This document shows, piece after piece, positions 25,107 to 33,769 of a stretch of 64,000 nucleotides of DNA. The stretch spans positions 2,170,001 to 2,234,000 of the forward strand of contig OY969915.1 of NCBI GenBank assembly GCA_963704545.1. The letters are read 5' to 3'. A model generated the notes under the pieces. It worked only from the letters and a program-made list of their open reading frames with translations. It did no database searches and had not been told where the DNA came from. Position 1 is the stretch's first letter; the number at the start of each line of letters is the position of its first letter. The position numbers and the translations under genes are program-made. Source of the stretch: VRUE01 sp963704545. Its GTDB lineage: Bacteria; Actinomycetota; Thermoleophilia; Solirubrobacterales; 70-9.

Positions 25107-27000
25107 CGGCCCGCTCGGCCTCCTCCCAGCGCTCGTAGAGTTCGGCGAGCCTGCGCTTTGCCGCCTCGTGTCGTTCGCCTGCCCGCTCGGCCTTGGCCGG
25201 GGTAGACCAGGCGGCGGGGTCGGCCAGCTCCTCCTCGACAACGACCAGCTCGGCTTCGGCGGCCTCGATCTTCTCCGCCAGGCGGCTCGCCTTGCGGGCG
25301 GCACTCTTCGACGCTGCGCCGGGCTTGGCTCGTTTTGCGGCCCTGCCGGCTCGCTTCTGCGCCGCAGCGGCAGAGGACTCGGCTTCGGCCCGTTCGTCGC
25401 GCTGGCGCTGGTAGGCGGCCCAGCCGCTCGGGTGGCTTTCCAGCCGGCCGTCCTCGCAGACGACGGTGCGGCTGCCCACCGCCTCCAGCAGGGCGCGATC
25501 GTGGGAGACGAGGATCACCGCCCCCTCGAAGGCCGAGAGCGCGTCCTCGAGCGCCTCGCGGCTCTCGACGTCGAGGTGGTTCGTCGGCTCGTCGAGGATC
25601 AGGACGTTGGCGCCGGAGGCGACGAGGATCGCCAGCGAGAGCCGCCGCTGCTCACCCCCCGAGATGTCGTCGAGCGATTTCTCCGCGTCGGCACCGGAGA
25701 AGAGGAAGCCGCCGAGCAGGTCGCGCGCCTTCTGCCCGCTGAGGCCGGTGCCGCGCTGGGCCGCTTCGAGCACCGTGCCCTCCCCCGCCGCGGAATCGGC
25801 GTGCTGGGAGAGGTAGCCGACCTTGACGTTGTGGCCGGTCCGCACCGACCCGACGGCGAGCTCGCGCTTTCCCGCCAGGGTCTCGATCAGGCTGGTCTTG
25901 CCGGCGCCGTTGGGACCGACGAGGACGACGTGCTCGCCCCGCTCGACTTCGAGCTCGGCTCTCTCGAGCAGAGTCCGTCCCGGCACCTCGATCCTGGCGC
26001 CGACCAGTTTCAGCACGACGCGGCCGGGCCGCTCGGGGGTGACGAACGAGAACCGCAGGTTGCGGCGGTCGCGCGCCTCGGCCTTCACCCCGTCGCGCTT
26101 GATCTTGTCGATCTGCTTCAGCCGCGACTGCGCCTGGCGCGCCTTGGTCGCCTTGTAGCGGAAGCGCTCGACGAAGCGCTCCATCCGCTCGATCTCGGCC
26201 TGCTGGCGCTCGATCGCCTTGCCGCGGGCGATCTCGCGCGCCGCCTGTTCCTTGCGCCAGGCGTGCCACGGGCCGGCGAAGAAGCGTCCCTTGCGGGCCT
26301 CCAGCTCCAGCACCGACGTCCCCACCGCCTCCAGGAACCAGCGGTCGTGGGCGACGAGGACGACGGCGGCGTCGAGGTCGACCAGGTAGCGCTCCAGCCA
26401 CTCCAGCGAGGGGATGTCCAGGTGGTTCGTCGGCTCGTCGAGGAGCAGCAGGTCGGGGCGGGTGGCGAGCGCTCGGGCCAACGAGGCGCGGGTCAGCTCG
26501 CCACCGGAGAAGGTCGAGAGCCGCCGCTTGGCTGCCTCCTCGCCGAAGCCGAGGCCGCCGAGCACGGCGAGAACGTCGTCGCGCCAGCGGTAACCGCCGC
26601 CGGCTTCGAGCCGTTGCTGGGCGGTCGAGTAGGCGCGCATCGTCTCTTCGTCGGGCTCGCTCTTCGCCATCGCCTCCTCCAGGCGCGCCAGCTCCGCCTC
26701 GGTCTCCTGCATGTCGGCGCGGCCGGAGAAGACGTAGTCGCCGAGGGAGATCTCGGCGTCGCGCGGCGGCCGCTGGTCATGCAGGGCGACCCGAGCCCCT
26801 TTCTGCAGGGCGATGCTGCCGGAATCGGGCGGCCGCTCCCCGGCGAGGACCCGGAGCAGGGTCGACTTGCCGACGCCGTTGCGCCCGGAGAGTGTCATCC
26901 GCTCGCGCAGCTCGAGCTTGAAGGAGACGTCGGCGAAGAGCATCTCCCCGCCCGCGTAGACGTCGATGGTCGTTGCAGTCGCGATAGCCATGAAAGCCAT
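25081..27000 (-). CDS. ABC-F family ATPase
   Basis: About 639 residues from ATG 27000; an ATG at 26991 (MAIATATTIDV) is equally possible. Two ABC cassettes without membrane segments: Walker A GRNGVGKSTLLR and GPNGAGKTSLIETL; signatures FSGGELTRASLARAL and ISGGEQRRLSLAIL, each followed by DEPTNHLD. A charged linker lies between, and the C-terminal 110 residues form a basic coiled coil. ABC-F proteins act on the ribosome, in translation rescue or antibiotic protection. Divergent from the OsmC gene with a 42-base gap. Confidence 0.95.
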   Translation of the reverse strand: MAFMAIATATTIDVYAGGEMLFADVSFKLELRERMTLSGRNGVGKSTLLRVLAGERPPDSGSIALQKGARVALHDQRPPRDAEISLGDYVFSGRADMQETEAELARLEEAMAKSEPDEETMRAYSTAQQRLEAGGGYRWRDDVLAVLGGLGFGEEAAKRRLSTFSGGELTRASLARALATRPDLLLLDEPTNHLDIPSLEWLERYLVDLDAAVVLVAHDRWFLEAVGTSVLELEARKGRFFAGPWHAWRKEQAAREIARGKAIERQQAEIERMERFVERFRYKATKARQAQSRLKQIDKIKRDGVKAEARDRRNLRFSFVTPERPGRVVLKLVGARIEVPGRTLLERAELEVERGEHVVLVGPNGAGKTSLIETLAGKRELAVGSVRTGHNVKVGYLSQHADSAAGEGTVLEAAQRGTGLSGQKARDLLGGFLFSGADAEKSLDDISGGEQRRLSLAILVASGANVLILDEPTNHLDVESREALEDALSAFEGAVILVSHDRALLEAVGSRTVVCEDGRLESHPSGWAAYQRQRDERAEAESSAAAAQKRAGRAAKRAKPGAASKSAARKASRLAEKIEAAEAELVVVEEELADPAAWSTPAKAERAGERHEAAKRRLAELYERWEEAERAVSAAGDPA

Positions 27001-27042
27001 GACACTACGCGGCTCGGCCTGGGCGGGCGTAACCTGCGCCAG

Positions 27043-27552
27043 GTGGAACGGGAGCAACTGCGCGAGGCCCAGGCACCGCTGAAGGAGCGCTACCGCGAGG
27101 ATCCCGCGGCCGCGGTCGTCACCCTGGAGGCCAGCGGCAAGCTCGGCGAGGGCGTCTCCTGCTCGGTGCGGACGGGGCGGGCAATCGCCGAAGCGGGGCT
27201 GCACCCGGCCTCCGGCGGCGACGGGTCGCGGCTCTGCTCGGGCGACATGCTGCTCGAGGCCCTGGTCGCGTGCGCCGGCGTCACCCTTCGCGCCGTGGCG
27301 ACGTCGCTGGGAATCGAGGTGCGGTCCGGGACGGTGAAGGCCGAGGGGGAGCTCGACTTCCGCGGCACTCTTGCAGTCGATCGCGAGGCGCCGGTCGGCT
27401 TCACCGCGATCCGCCTCGCCTTCGAGCTCGACAGCGACGCCAACGAGGAAGAGCTGGAGACGCTGATGAAGCTGACCGAGCGCTACTGCGTCGTCTTCCA
27501 GACCCTCAGCCGACCTCCCCAGCTGTCGGCCACACTTGGCACCACCTCATAG
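27043..27552 (+). CDS. OsmC-family protein
   Basis: 169 residues from a GTG at 27043. OsmC/Ohr fold with the two redox Cys in LLEALVACAGVTLRAVA and ERYCVVFQTL. Such proteins reduce organic hydroperoxides or act as related thiol enzymes. The ribosome site is weak and the exact start uncertain. The MBL-fold gene starts 8 bases after the stop, so an operon is likely. Confidence 0.85.
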   Translation: MEREQLREAQAPLKERYREDPAAAVVTLEASGKLGEGVSCSVRTGRAIAEAGLHPASGGDGSRLCSGDMLLEALVACAGVTLRAVATSLGIEVRSGTVKAEGELDFRGTLAVDREAPVGFTAIRLAFELDSDANEEELETLMKLTERYCVVFQTLSRPPQLSATLGTTS

Positions 27553-27560
27553 CCCTAACC

Positions 27561-28499
27561 ATGGCGGGGGCACTGCGACACCTGGGAGATCTGGCAAAGG
27601 CGCAGCTGACCCGGCGCTCCGCCCAACGTGAGGACAGCCAGGCTCTCGGCGAGTTGGAGGCGAGGCCGCTGGAGCTGCCAGCCGGGTTGGAACTCGAATG
27701 GCTCGGCGTCTCCGGCTACCGGATGAGCTTCGAGGGGCAGACGCTGTTCGTCGATCCGTATCTGTCGCGTGTCCCGTTCGGCGACATCCTGCGGCGGCGG
27801 CCGACGCTTCCCGATCCGACAGCGCTCGACCGCTTCGTCCACGCGCCGGGCGAGGTCGCCGGCGTCCTCGTCGGCCACACGCACTTCGACCACGCGGTCG
27901 ACGCCCCGGCGATCGCCCGCCGCTTCGGCTGCAAGACCTACGGCTCGGACTCGCTGGTGACGCTGATGGGCCTGCACGGGCTGGCCGAGCAGGCCGTGTC
28001 GGTCGAGCCCTACCGCACCTACGAGCTCGGCTCCTTCGAGGTCAGCTTCACGCCCAGCGTTCACTCGAAGCTGCTGCTCGGCCTCGCCGTCCCCTACGAC
28101 GGCGACCTCACCTGCGAGCACCTGGACGCGCTCTCTCCGAGCGCCTACCGCTGCGGCCAGGTCTGGGGCATCTCGATCCGCGTCGCCGGCATCTGCTTCT
28201 ACCACCAGGGCAGCGCCAACCTGATCGACGAGGCGATCCGCGAGCGCGGCGTCGACGTCTTCCTCGCCGGTGTCGCCGGTCGCAGCTTCACCGAGGACTA
28301 CTGGAAGCGGATCATTCCCCGCCTCGACCCGGCGGTGGTGGTCCCGACCCACTACGACAACTTCTTCCGGCCGCTCGGCCAGCGGATGGAGTTCGTCTCC
28401 AACGTCCAGCTCACGGCGCTGCCCAGCGAAATCGCCTCGGTCAGCTCCGACGCCCGGATCGCCGCCCTCCCCCGCGCGGATATCGCTACACACGCGTGA
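27561..28499 (+). CDS. MBL-fold metallohydrolase
   Basis: 312 residues from ATG 27561. The metal motif is VGHTHFDHAVDAP (HxHxDH), with later ligands in FTPSVHSKLL and VVVPTHYDNFF. The layout resembles UlaG/RNase-Z-like hydrolases acting on phosphoesters or lactones; the substrate is unknown. It follows the OsmC gene. Confidence 0.88.
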   Translation: MAGALRHLGDLAKAQLTRRSAQREDSQALGELEARPLELPAGLELEWLGVSGYRMSFEGQTLFVDPYLSRVPFGDILRRRPTLPDPTALDRFVHAPGEVAGVLVGHTHFDHAVDAPAIARRFGCKTYGSDSLVTLMGLHGLAEQAVSVEPYRTYELGSFEVSFTPSVHSKLLLGLAVPYDGDLTCEHLDALSPSAYRCGQVWGISIRVAGICFYHQGSANLIDEAIRERGVDVFLAGVAGRSFTEDYWKRIIPRLDPAVVVPTHYDNFFRPLGQRMEFVSNVQLTALPSEIASVSSDARIAALPRADIATHA

Positions 28500-28545
28500 C
28501 ATCCTGCGCACCATCGGTACGTAAGCGACGGCTAGCGTCAGGTGC

Positions 28546-28779
28546 ATGTTCCCGCTCGAGACTGTCAATCCCCGAGACCTGCTCGAGGCCACGGTGACGG
28601 CTGTCTCGATTCTGGGAGGCGCAATGGCCTACACCAGCGGGTATTCGGCGTCCCGGGCGATGCAGCGAGGGAAAGCGGCCGACGTCCTCGGCCAGCGAGT
28701 CAACGAAGGTATTGGGCAAGGGTTCGCGGTGGGCTGGCCGGTTGCACTTATCGCATTTATCCTTGAAATATGGATCTGA
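28546..28779 (+). CDS. Small membrane protein of unknown function
   Basis: 77 residues. One or two hydrophobic segments (ATVTAVSILGGAMAY and VGWPVALIAFILEIWI). The TGA stop overlaps the next ATG (TGATG), typical of coupled translation. No family recognised. Confidence 0.5.
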   Translation: MFPLETVNPRDLLEATVTAVSILGGAMAYTSGYSASRAMQRGKAADVLGQRVNEGIGQGFAVGWPVALIAFILEIWI

Positions 28780-28961
28780 TGGAGCGACTGCTCAGGACAC
28801 CGCGGGGAGCATCTTTGCTCAGCGCAATCGTGTCTGTCGCAGCCGCGATAGCGATCCTCGCCTTTGGCGCACCCCCAGCGATCCTCATCCTCACCTCGTG
28901 GATCACCGCCACCGTTTATTTGACATTGAGCTCGCCCGACCGCCGACCCGGTCGCCAATAG
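28779..28961 (+). CDS. Small membrane protein of unknown function, coupled to the preceding gene
   Basis: 60 residues from ATG 28779; an ATG at 28770 adds three residues. The hydrophobic core (LLSAIVSVAAAIAILAF, ILILTSWITATVYLTL) suggests two membrane helices, with a basic tail. It ends 5 bases from the DUF1697 stop. Confidence 0.45.
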   Translation: MERLLRTPRGASLLSAIVSVAAAIAILAFGAPPAILILTSWITATVYLTLSSPDRRPGRQ

Positions 28962-28966
28962 ACGTC

Positions 28967-29509
28967 TCAGTCCGCGAAGTACTTGGCGGCAATCTGGTCG
29001 ATCGTGCCCTTGGTCCTGATCGTGTGCAGGCCGAGAGCCGCGCCGATGGCCTTCAGGTCGAGCTCGGATTCGGACATGCCGCCACGGGGAAGCCAGTAGA
29101 GCTCCCGGCCGTCGATGGCAAGCCGGTCGTCCTTGCTCGACAGCGCCAGCACCTTCTTGCGGCTTGTGGCCGCAGGCTTACGCTCAAGGAGCGCCACTTG
29201 GACCTTGCCCTTCGAAGCCGCGAGAGCGGACCGTTCGAACGGCTCGTGGGCTGCGATAGCCCGCAGCTCATCCTCGCTGCGCAGAAAGACCGGCACCTCG
29301 TAGCCCAGCGACTCCGCCAGCCCGGCTTCGATCAGCCCCGTCAGCTCCTCCGCGCCGACCCTTTTGGAGTCGAAGATCACGTTGCCGCTGGCGCGGAAGC
29401 AGGCAACGTCGGTCAGATCCATCCCCTCGAAGCAGCCACGCAGCTCGTCGTTCTTGATCCGCCGGTTGCCCAGGTTCATCCCGCGCAGAAAGGCGACGTA
29501 GCGATCCAT
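28967..29509 (-). CDS. DUF1697 family protein
   Basis: 180 residues from ATG 29509 (MDRYVAFLRGMNLGNRR, the typical DUF1697 start). The family motif FRASGNVIFDS follows. Function unknown. The frame extends upstream to 29539 but would overlap the divergent peroxiredoxin start. Confidence 0.9.
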   Translation of the reverse strand: MDRYVAFLRGMNLGNRRIKNDELRGCFEGMDLTDVACFRASGNVIFDSKRVGAEELTGLIEAGLAESLGYEVPVFLRSEDELRAIAAHEPFERSALAASKGKVQVALLERKPAATSRKKVLALSSKDDRLAIDGRELYWLPRGGMSESELDLKAIGAALGLHTIRTKGTIDQIAAKYFAD

Positions 29510-29531
29510 GTGGTCACCATACGATGGGCGC

Positions 29532-30098
29532 GTGAGCACCGACTTCGCCGAGCTTCCACCTGACCTGCCCGTCCCCGAGGACGACGGCGCCGCGGATCAC
29601 CTAGCCGGGCTGGCGCTACCGGAGCTACAGCTGCCTTCCACCCTGGGCGACCCAGTCGACCTCGCGGCGTCCGGCCAGGAGCGACTCGTCGCCTACGTCT
29701 ACCCGCGCACCGGCACCCCCGGCCAGCCCTCCCCGGCCGGCTGGGACGACATCCCCGGCGCTCGCGGCTGCACACCGCAGAGCTGCGCCTATCGCGACGC
29801 GCTGGGCGAGTTCGAGGCACTCGGAGCCACCGTGATCGGAATCAGCGCCCAGAGCCCAGAGGAGCAGCGCGAGTTCGCCGAGCGCGAGCACATCCCGTTT
29901 CCCCTGCTCAGCGACAGTCGGCTGCGCCTCTGCGACGAACTAGGCCTGCCCACCTTCGAGGTCGAAGGCATAACGCTCTACAAACGCCTCACCTTCATCG
30001 CGGAAGGCGGCAAGATAACCAAGGTCTTCTACCCCGTCTTCCCGCCCGACCGCGATGCAGACAAAGTCCTCGTCTGGCTAAAAGCAAGGCTCGACTAG
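29532..30098 (+). CDS. Peroxiredoxin (AhpC/TSA, BCP-like)
   Basis: 188 residues from GTG 29532; an ATG at 29508 would overlap the divergent gene. Thioredoxin-like peroxiredoxin: VAYVYPRTGTPGQP, then ARGCTPQSCAYRDALGEF, with the peroxidatic Cys after the conserved Thr and a second Cys five residues before. It reduces peroxides. It is divergent from DUF1697 with a 22-base gap. Confidence 0.88.
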   Translation: MSTDFAELPPDLPVPEDDGAADHLAGLALPELQLPSTLGDPVDLAASGQERLVAYVYPRTGTPGQPSPAGWDDIPGARGCTPQSCAYRDALGEFEALGATVIGISAQSPEEQREFAEREHIPFPLLSDSRLRLCDELGLPTFEVEGITLYKRLTFIAEGGKITKVFYPVFPPDRDADKVLVWLKARLD

Positions 30099-30149
30099 CC
30101 GAAAGCTCTTGTCTGCATTGATGACCGCGACGGGACTTATGCTCGTCCG

Positions 30150-31052
30150 GTGGATCGCTTTGTGAGCGCACTCAACAAGCCCGATGATCCGGTGTCGCTC
30201 CAACTTGCCTGGCTCGCAGGCCTGCTTGAGGGAGAGGGCACATTCCTATGTCCTCCCCCTTCACTGCCCAACTGCCCGATCGTTGCCTGCCGAATGACCG
30301 ACCGCGACATAGTCGAGCGCGTTGCGGCCTGCTTCGGCACAAAGGTTCTAGCCATCGACAGGGGTCGATATCGCACGGAGTATGCGACAACCGTGAAGGG
30401 CAGCCGCGCTGTTACTTTTATGACGGACATCAGGCCGCTCATGGGTAGTCGTCGTCAGTTGGCAATCGAAGCCGCAATTCAGGCCTATAACCCGCCCCAA
30501 AGGAAGCTCGACTTTGAGGCTGCCGAGGAGATTCGACGACGGTCTGCATGTGGCGAGACCATTTCATCGCTTGCTCGCGCCTTTCGAGTAACGCCTCAAA
30601 CCATCCGGCCACTCTTGCGAAGCGAGATCTATGTGTCTGCCCCACTAATGCCGTGGCGGGATGTGACCCTGGCGCTCCCCAATGTCGTGCCGCCCGCTGG
30701 AGTCTCACAAACCGAGCTCTATTGGCTTGCCGGATGGCTAGAGGGAGAGGGCAGTTTCATGGCACCCGCACCATCTGATCCACGCCGTCCTCGCATCTCG
30801 GCCCAAGCAAAGGACAAGGATGTGGTGGCAGAGGCCAGCCGTCTTTGCCGTGTGACGCCATCCCGTTACAACCCGGAGCGAGCACGCGTGAACAGCTGGT
30901 CTCCAACCTGGCGGCTCCTTCTCCGAGGTACACGCGCGACTCTGTTCATGGAGCGGTTGAGGCCAACTCTGGGAGTTCGCCGCCGACGTCAAATCGACAC
31001 CGCATTGACTGCCTTGATGGACGCGCTCGCAAAGAATCCGAACCGCCGCTGA
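30150..31052 (+). CDS. Free-standing LAGLIDADG-type protein (putative homing endonuclease)
   Basis: 300 residues from GTG 30150. Two LAGLIDADG-like motifs, LAWLAGLLEGEGTF (about residue 19) and LYWLAGWLEGEGSF (about 190), each with the acidic residue that binds metal. Between them a short helix-turn-helix-like stretch (SSLARAFRVTPQTIRPLL). The two-motif monomer pattern fits a homing endonuclease, here not inside an intron or intein. It is followed by 0.9 kb of non-coding DNA before ssrA. Confidence 0.75.
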   Translation: MDRFVSALNKPDDPVSLQLAWLAGLLEGEGTFLCPPPSLPNCPIVACRMTDRDIVERVAACFGTKVLAIDRGRYRTEYATTVKGSRAVTFMTDIRPLMGSRRQLAIEAAIQAYNPPQRKLDFEAAEEIRRRSACGETISSLARAFRVTPQTIRPLLRSEIYVSAPLMPWRDVTLALPNVVPPAGVSQTELYWLAGWLEGEGSFMAPAPSDPRRPRISAQAKDKDVVAEASRLCRVTPSRYNPERARVNSWSPTWRLLLRGTRATLFMERLRPTLGVRRRRQIDTALTALMDALAKNPNRR

Positions 31053-31409
31053 GATTCCCATCGAGGTCGATCTAGTCGAGGACTCCCTCCCCCTGCCCAT
31101 GGGAACGGATCGCGGCGCGAGCTGCGGATCTACGAAGGCAGGGGATGAGCGACCGGCGGATCGGTCAAGAGCTTGGCGTCGATCCAAAGACCGCCGTGAG
31201 GCGATCAACTGGTTTGCAAAATGCCTAAAGACCGCATCAGACCTCAAGCACCCCTCGACCGGCGTCGTCACGATCAGGATCATTGTCCGGATCCGCCCAT
31301 GAGGACACGAAAAGGGCAGCAGGTGTCCGAAATGGGCAAAAAGTGACCGGTGACCGGTCGGAAGTTGCGGGAGCTAACCGGGAATCCAGGTACACTCGAA
31401 GCAATGAGA

Positions 31410-31444
31410 AGCCCCGACCGCATTCCAGCGGCCTGAGGCTTTTC
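31410..31444 (+). terminator. Rho-independent terminator-like hairpin
   Basis: AAGCC (31410-31414) pairs with GGCTT, and CCGC with GCGG, around ATTCCA; four T follow. Reads as a + strand terminator. Confidence 0.5.
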
Positions 31445-31482
31445 CAGATGACTCTTCCCGTTTCTAGAGCGGGAGGCCCATC

Positions 31483-31529
31483 AGGCGTCGGTTCTTCTTT
31501 CCATGGAGGCCGACGCCTGTTTAAGTTTG
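31483..31529 (+). terminator. Rho-independent terminator-like hairpin
   Basis: Ten-bp perfect stem CAGGCGTCGG / CCGACGCCTG with an 18-base loop, followed by TTTAAGTTT. Confidence 0.55.
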
Positions 31530-31986
31530 ACTGCAATCTGCTCAGATTGAGCGAAATCAGATCAGATTGACTACGACAACTATAGACCTAAAGTTCCAAC
31601 GGGAGTTACGACTTTTGTTGCTGGCAGCGTTATGGCGACCGTTATGAGCAACGTTATGGATCTTGATGGGCTCTGGAACGATTACGGTTGCAGCGTCAGA
31701 TAACCCTCGCCGTTCGAAGAGGCGTTCCAGTCCGTGACGCTCGGAGGCAGACTGCTGGCCAATCCAGAAGCCACCTGATCGTAGGCGCTGGGGCTTCGAT
31801 ACAGCGCTGTAGATCCGGGCCCTGGGAGAGCGCGCGGTCATCCAGATCGTTATGAGCCTGGGCTTGGGCGGGAGCAGAATCCCCATTCCCGACAAGCGGA
31901 ATGTCGACTGCGATTGACACGCTCGCGCTGGTCGAAACCCCCTCGGCAAGACATCTGCGGAGGAGGGTTCGAGCGGTTTGCGTCAG

Positions 31987-32345
31987 TGGAGGCGCCGGGA
32001 TTCGAACCCGGGTGCGCGGCCGTAGCGCGAAGGTGTCTACAGGTATAGCCGGCGCTTGATTCTCGTCTCCCGGGGTCCGCGCCGGCGGGCACTGCGGGAG
32101 ATAGAGCCCTCTGAATTGTCCCCTGGCAGACGGGGCGATCCGCCCGGGTGAGCCCGCATTCTGAAGCCGGCTGCCCCCTCCGCGGGCGGGAGGGGACCGA
32201 CTCTCATCGCCTAGGTTCTAGCTAGGCAGCGAGGGCGAACTCATGGTCCGCACGTATTGGTTGGTGCCGGGGTTTAACGAGGCCTCCGGCAACCTCGACC
32301 TGCAACCGTTCGCACGGACCGACCACGTCGAAGCCTGTCGCCCCC
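31987..32345 (-). ncRNA. ssrA: Transfer-messenger RNA (tmRNA)
   Basis: About 359 nt. The 5' end GGGGGCGACAGGCTTCGACG matches the conserved tmRNA start. The 3' end has the T-arm CCGGGTTCGAATCCCGG and CGCCTCC, which pairs with the 5' GGGGGCG (one G-U pair). CCA is not encoded. The resume codon is GCG at 32251, and the tag reads ADHEFALAA before TAG (32222-32224), with the usual ALAA degron. The stretch before it (ACCAATACGT) lines up with the mycobacterial tmRNA. It rescues stalled ribosomes with SmpB, encoded at 35550. Confidence 0.93.
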
Positions 32346-32388
32346 GTGCTATGTGGACGGATTGTACGGAGTCGGGTAGGAATATCCG

Positions 32389-33765
32389 GTGGCCGACTTG
32401 CAGTTCGACGCGATCGTCCTCGGCGCCGGCGCGCCGGGGGAGGTCTGCGCCGGGCGCCTCGCCGACGGTGGGATGTCGGTGGCGATCGTCGAGCAGCACC
32501 TGGTCGGTGGCGAGTGCTCCTACTACGCCTGCATGCCGTCGAAGGCGCTGCTGCGGCCCGCGGACCTGCTCGGCGAGGCACGGCGGGTTCCCGGCGTGGC
32601 CGAGGCGGTGAGCGGGAAGCTCGACCCACAGGCGATCCTCGACCGTCGCGACGAGGTGATCCACGACCTCGACGACTCCGGCCAGCTGCCCTGGCTGGAG
32701 GAACGGGGGATCGAGCTCTTCCGAGGTGAGGGAAGCCTCGACGGCGAGCGCCGCGTGCGCGTCGGCGATGACGTGCTCAGCGCCGCCAAGGCCGTCGTCG
32801 TCGCGGCCGGCAGCGGCGCGGCGATGCCGCCGGTCGACGGCCTCGACTCGGTGCGCGCGTGGAACAACCGCGAGGCGACGACCTCGAAGCGGGTGCCGGA
32901 GAGCATGGTCGTGCTCGGCGGCGGCCCGGTCGGCTCGGAGCTGGCGCAGGCCTGGTCGGCCCTCGGAACCGAGGTGACCCTGATCGAGGGCGCCGACTAC
33001 CTCCTCCCCCGCGAGGAACCCTTCGCCGGGGAGCAGGTTGCCGAGGCGCTACGCGAGAACCAGGGCGTCGACGTGCGCACCGGGGTACTGGCTCAGCGCG
33101 TCGCGCCCACCGGTGCCGGGGTCGCGGTCGAGCTGAGCGACGGCGACGTGGTCGAGACAGCCGAGCTGCTCGTCGCGGTGGGGCGCAAGCCCCGCACCGC
33201 GGGGATCGGTTTGGGGTCGATCGGCGTCGAGCCCGGCAAGGGCGGATTCCTCGAGACGGACGATCGCATGAGAGTCGCGGGCCGCAACTGGCTCTATGGC
33301 GTCGGCGACGTCAACGGCCGCGCCCTCTTCACCCACATGGGCAAGTACCAGGCCTGGGTCGCCGCCGAGAACGCCCTCGGCCGCCCGGTCGAGGCCGTCG
33401 CCGAAGGGCTCGGCTCCCCCCGCGTCACCTTCACCGACCCCCAGGTCGCCGCGGTTGGCAAGACCCTCGACCAAGCGCGCGAAGCCGGGATCGACGCCCG
33501 CGCCGTCGACGTCCCCACTGACAGCACGGCCGGCGCAAGCTTCCAGGGCAAGGGAACCGGCGGCACCTCCCGCATAGTGGTCGACGAGTCCCGCCAGGTA
33601 ATCGTCGGCGCCACCTTCACCGGCTTCGAGACCGCAGACTTTCTCCACGCAGCAACCATCGCCATAGTCGGTGAGGTCCCCCTCACCCAGCTCCGCCATG
33701 CGGTTGCGGCCTACCCAACCAGAAGCGAGATCTGGTTGAAGCTGCTCGAGGCCTACGGCCCCTGA
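32389..33765 (+). CDS. Pyridine nucleotide-disulfide oxidoreductase (Lpd/MerA-like)
   Basis: 458 residues from GTG 32389. N-terminal FAD site GAGAPGEVCAGRLADGG, redox pair in GGECSYYACMPSKALL (CxxxxC), NAD(P) site VVLGGGPVGSELAQAW, FAD-contact GVGDVNGRALFTH and a C-terminal dimer domain. Where dihydrolipoyl dehydrogenases have His-Pro, this protein reads AYPTRSE, with Tyr in the catalytic position, as in mercuric reductases. No N-terminal HMA domain or mer genes are nearby, so the substrate is open. Divergent from ssrA. Confidence 0.85.
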   Translation: MADLQFDAIVLGAGAPGEVCAGRLADGGMSVAIVEQHLVGGECSYYACMPSKALLRPADLLGEARRVPGVAEAVSGKLDPQAILDRRDEVIHDLDDSGQLPWLEERGIELFRGEGSLDGERRVRVGDDVLSAAKAVVVAAGSGAAMPPVDGLDSVRAWNNREATTSKRVPESMVVLGGGPVGSELAQAWSALGTEVTLIEGADYLLPREEPFAGEQVAEALRENQGVDVRTGVLAQRVAPTGAGVAVELSDGDVVETAELLVAVGRKPRTAGIGLGSIGVEPGKGGFLETDDRMRVAGRNWLYGVGDVNGRALFTHMGKYQAWVAAENALGRPVEAVAEGLGSPRVTFTDPQVAAVGKTLDQAREAGIDARAVDVPTDSTAGASFQGKGTGGTSRIVVDESRQVIVGATFTGFETADFLHAATIAIVGEVPLTQLRHAVAAYPTRSEIWLKLLEAYGP

Positions 33766-33769
33766 CGGA

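Larger units (their letters stand above)
31053..31986. other. 0.9-kb non-coding region between the LAGLIDADG gene and ssrA
   Basis: No gene with family support. It contains two terminator-like hairpins (31410-31444 and 31483-31529) and three abutting 12-base units sharing CGTTATG (31627-31662), with a fourth CGTTATG near 31848. A 130-codon frame on the minus strand (31557-31949) shows no protein character. The base composition is less GC-rich than the neighbours. It may be remains of an element integrated next to ssrA, but I see no att duplicate. Confidence 0.5.

Noticed and set aside
25168..27042. Long + strand frame in front of the OsmC gene
   Set aside because: It is antisense to the ABC-F gene; only the last 169 codons show OsmC features.
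31557..31949. 130-codon minus-strand frame
   Set aside because: No family resemblance, odd composition, overlaps repeat-like DNA; not listed as a gene.
32218..32268. Alternative tmRNA tag frame reading GTNQYVRTMSSPSLPS
   Set aside because: Its C-terminus is not an ALAA-type degron; the neighbouring frame gives ADHEFALAA and aligns with the mycobacterial resume site.
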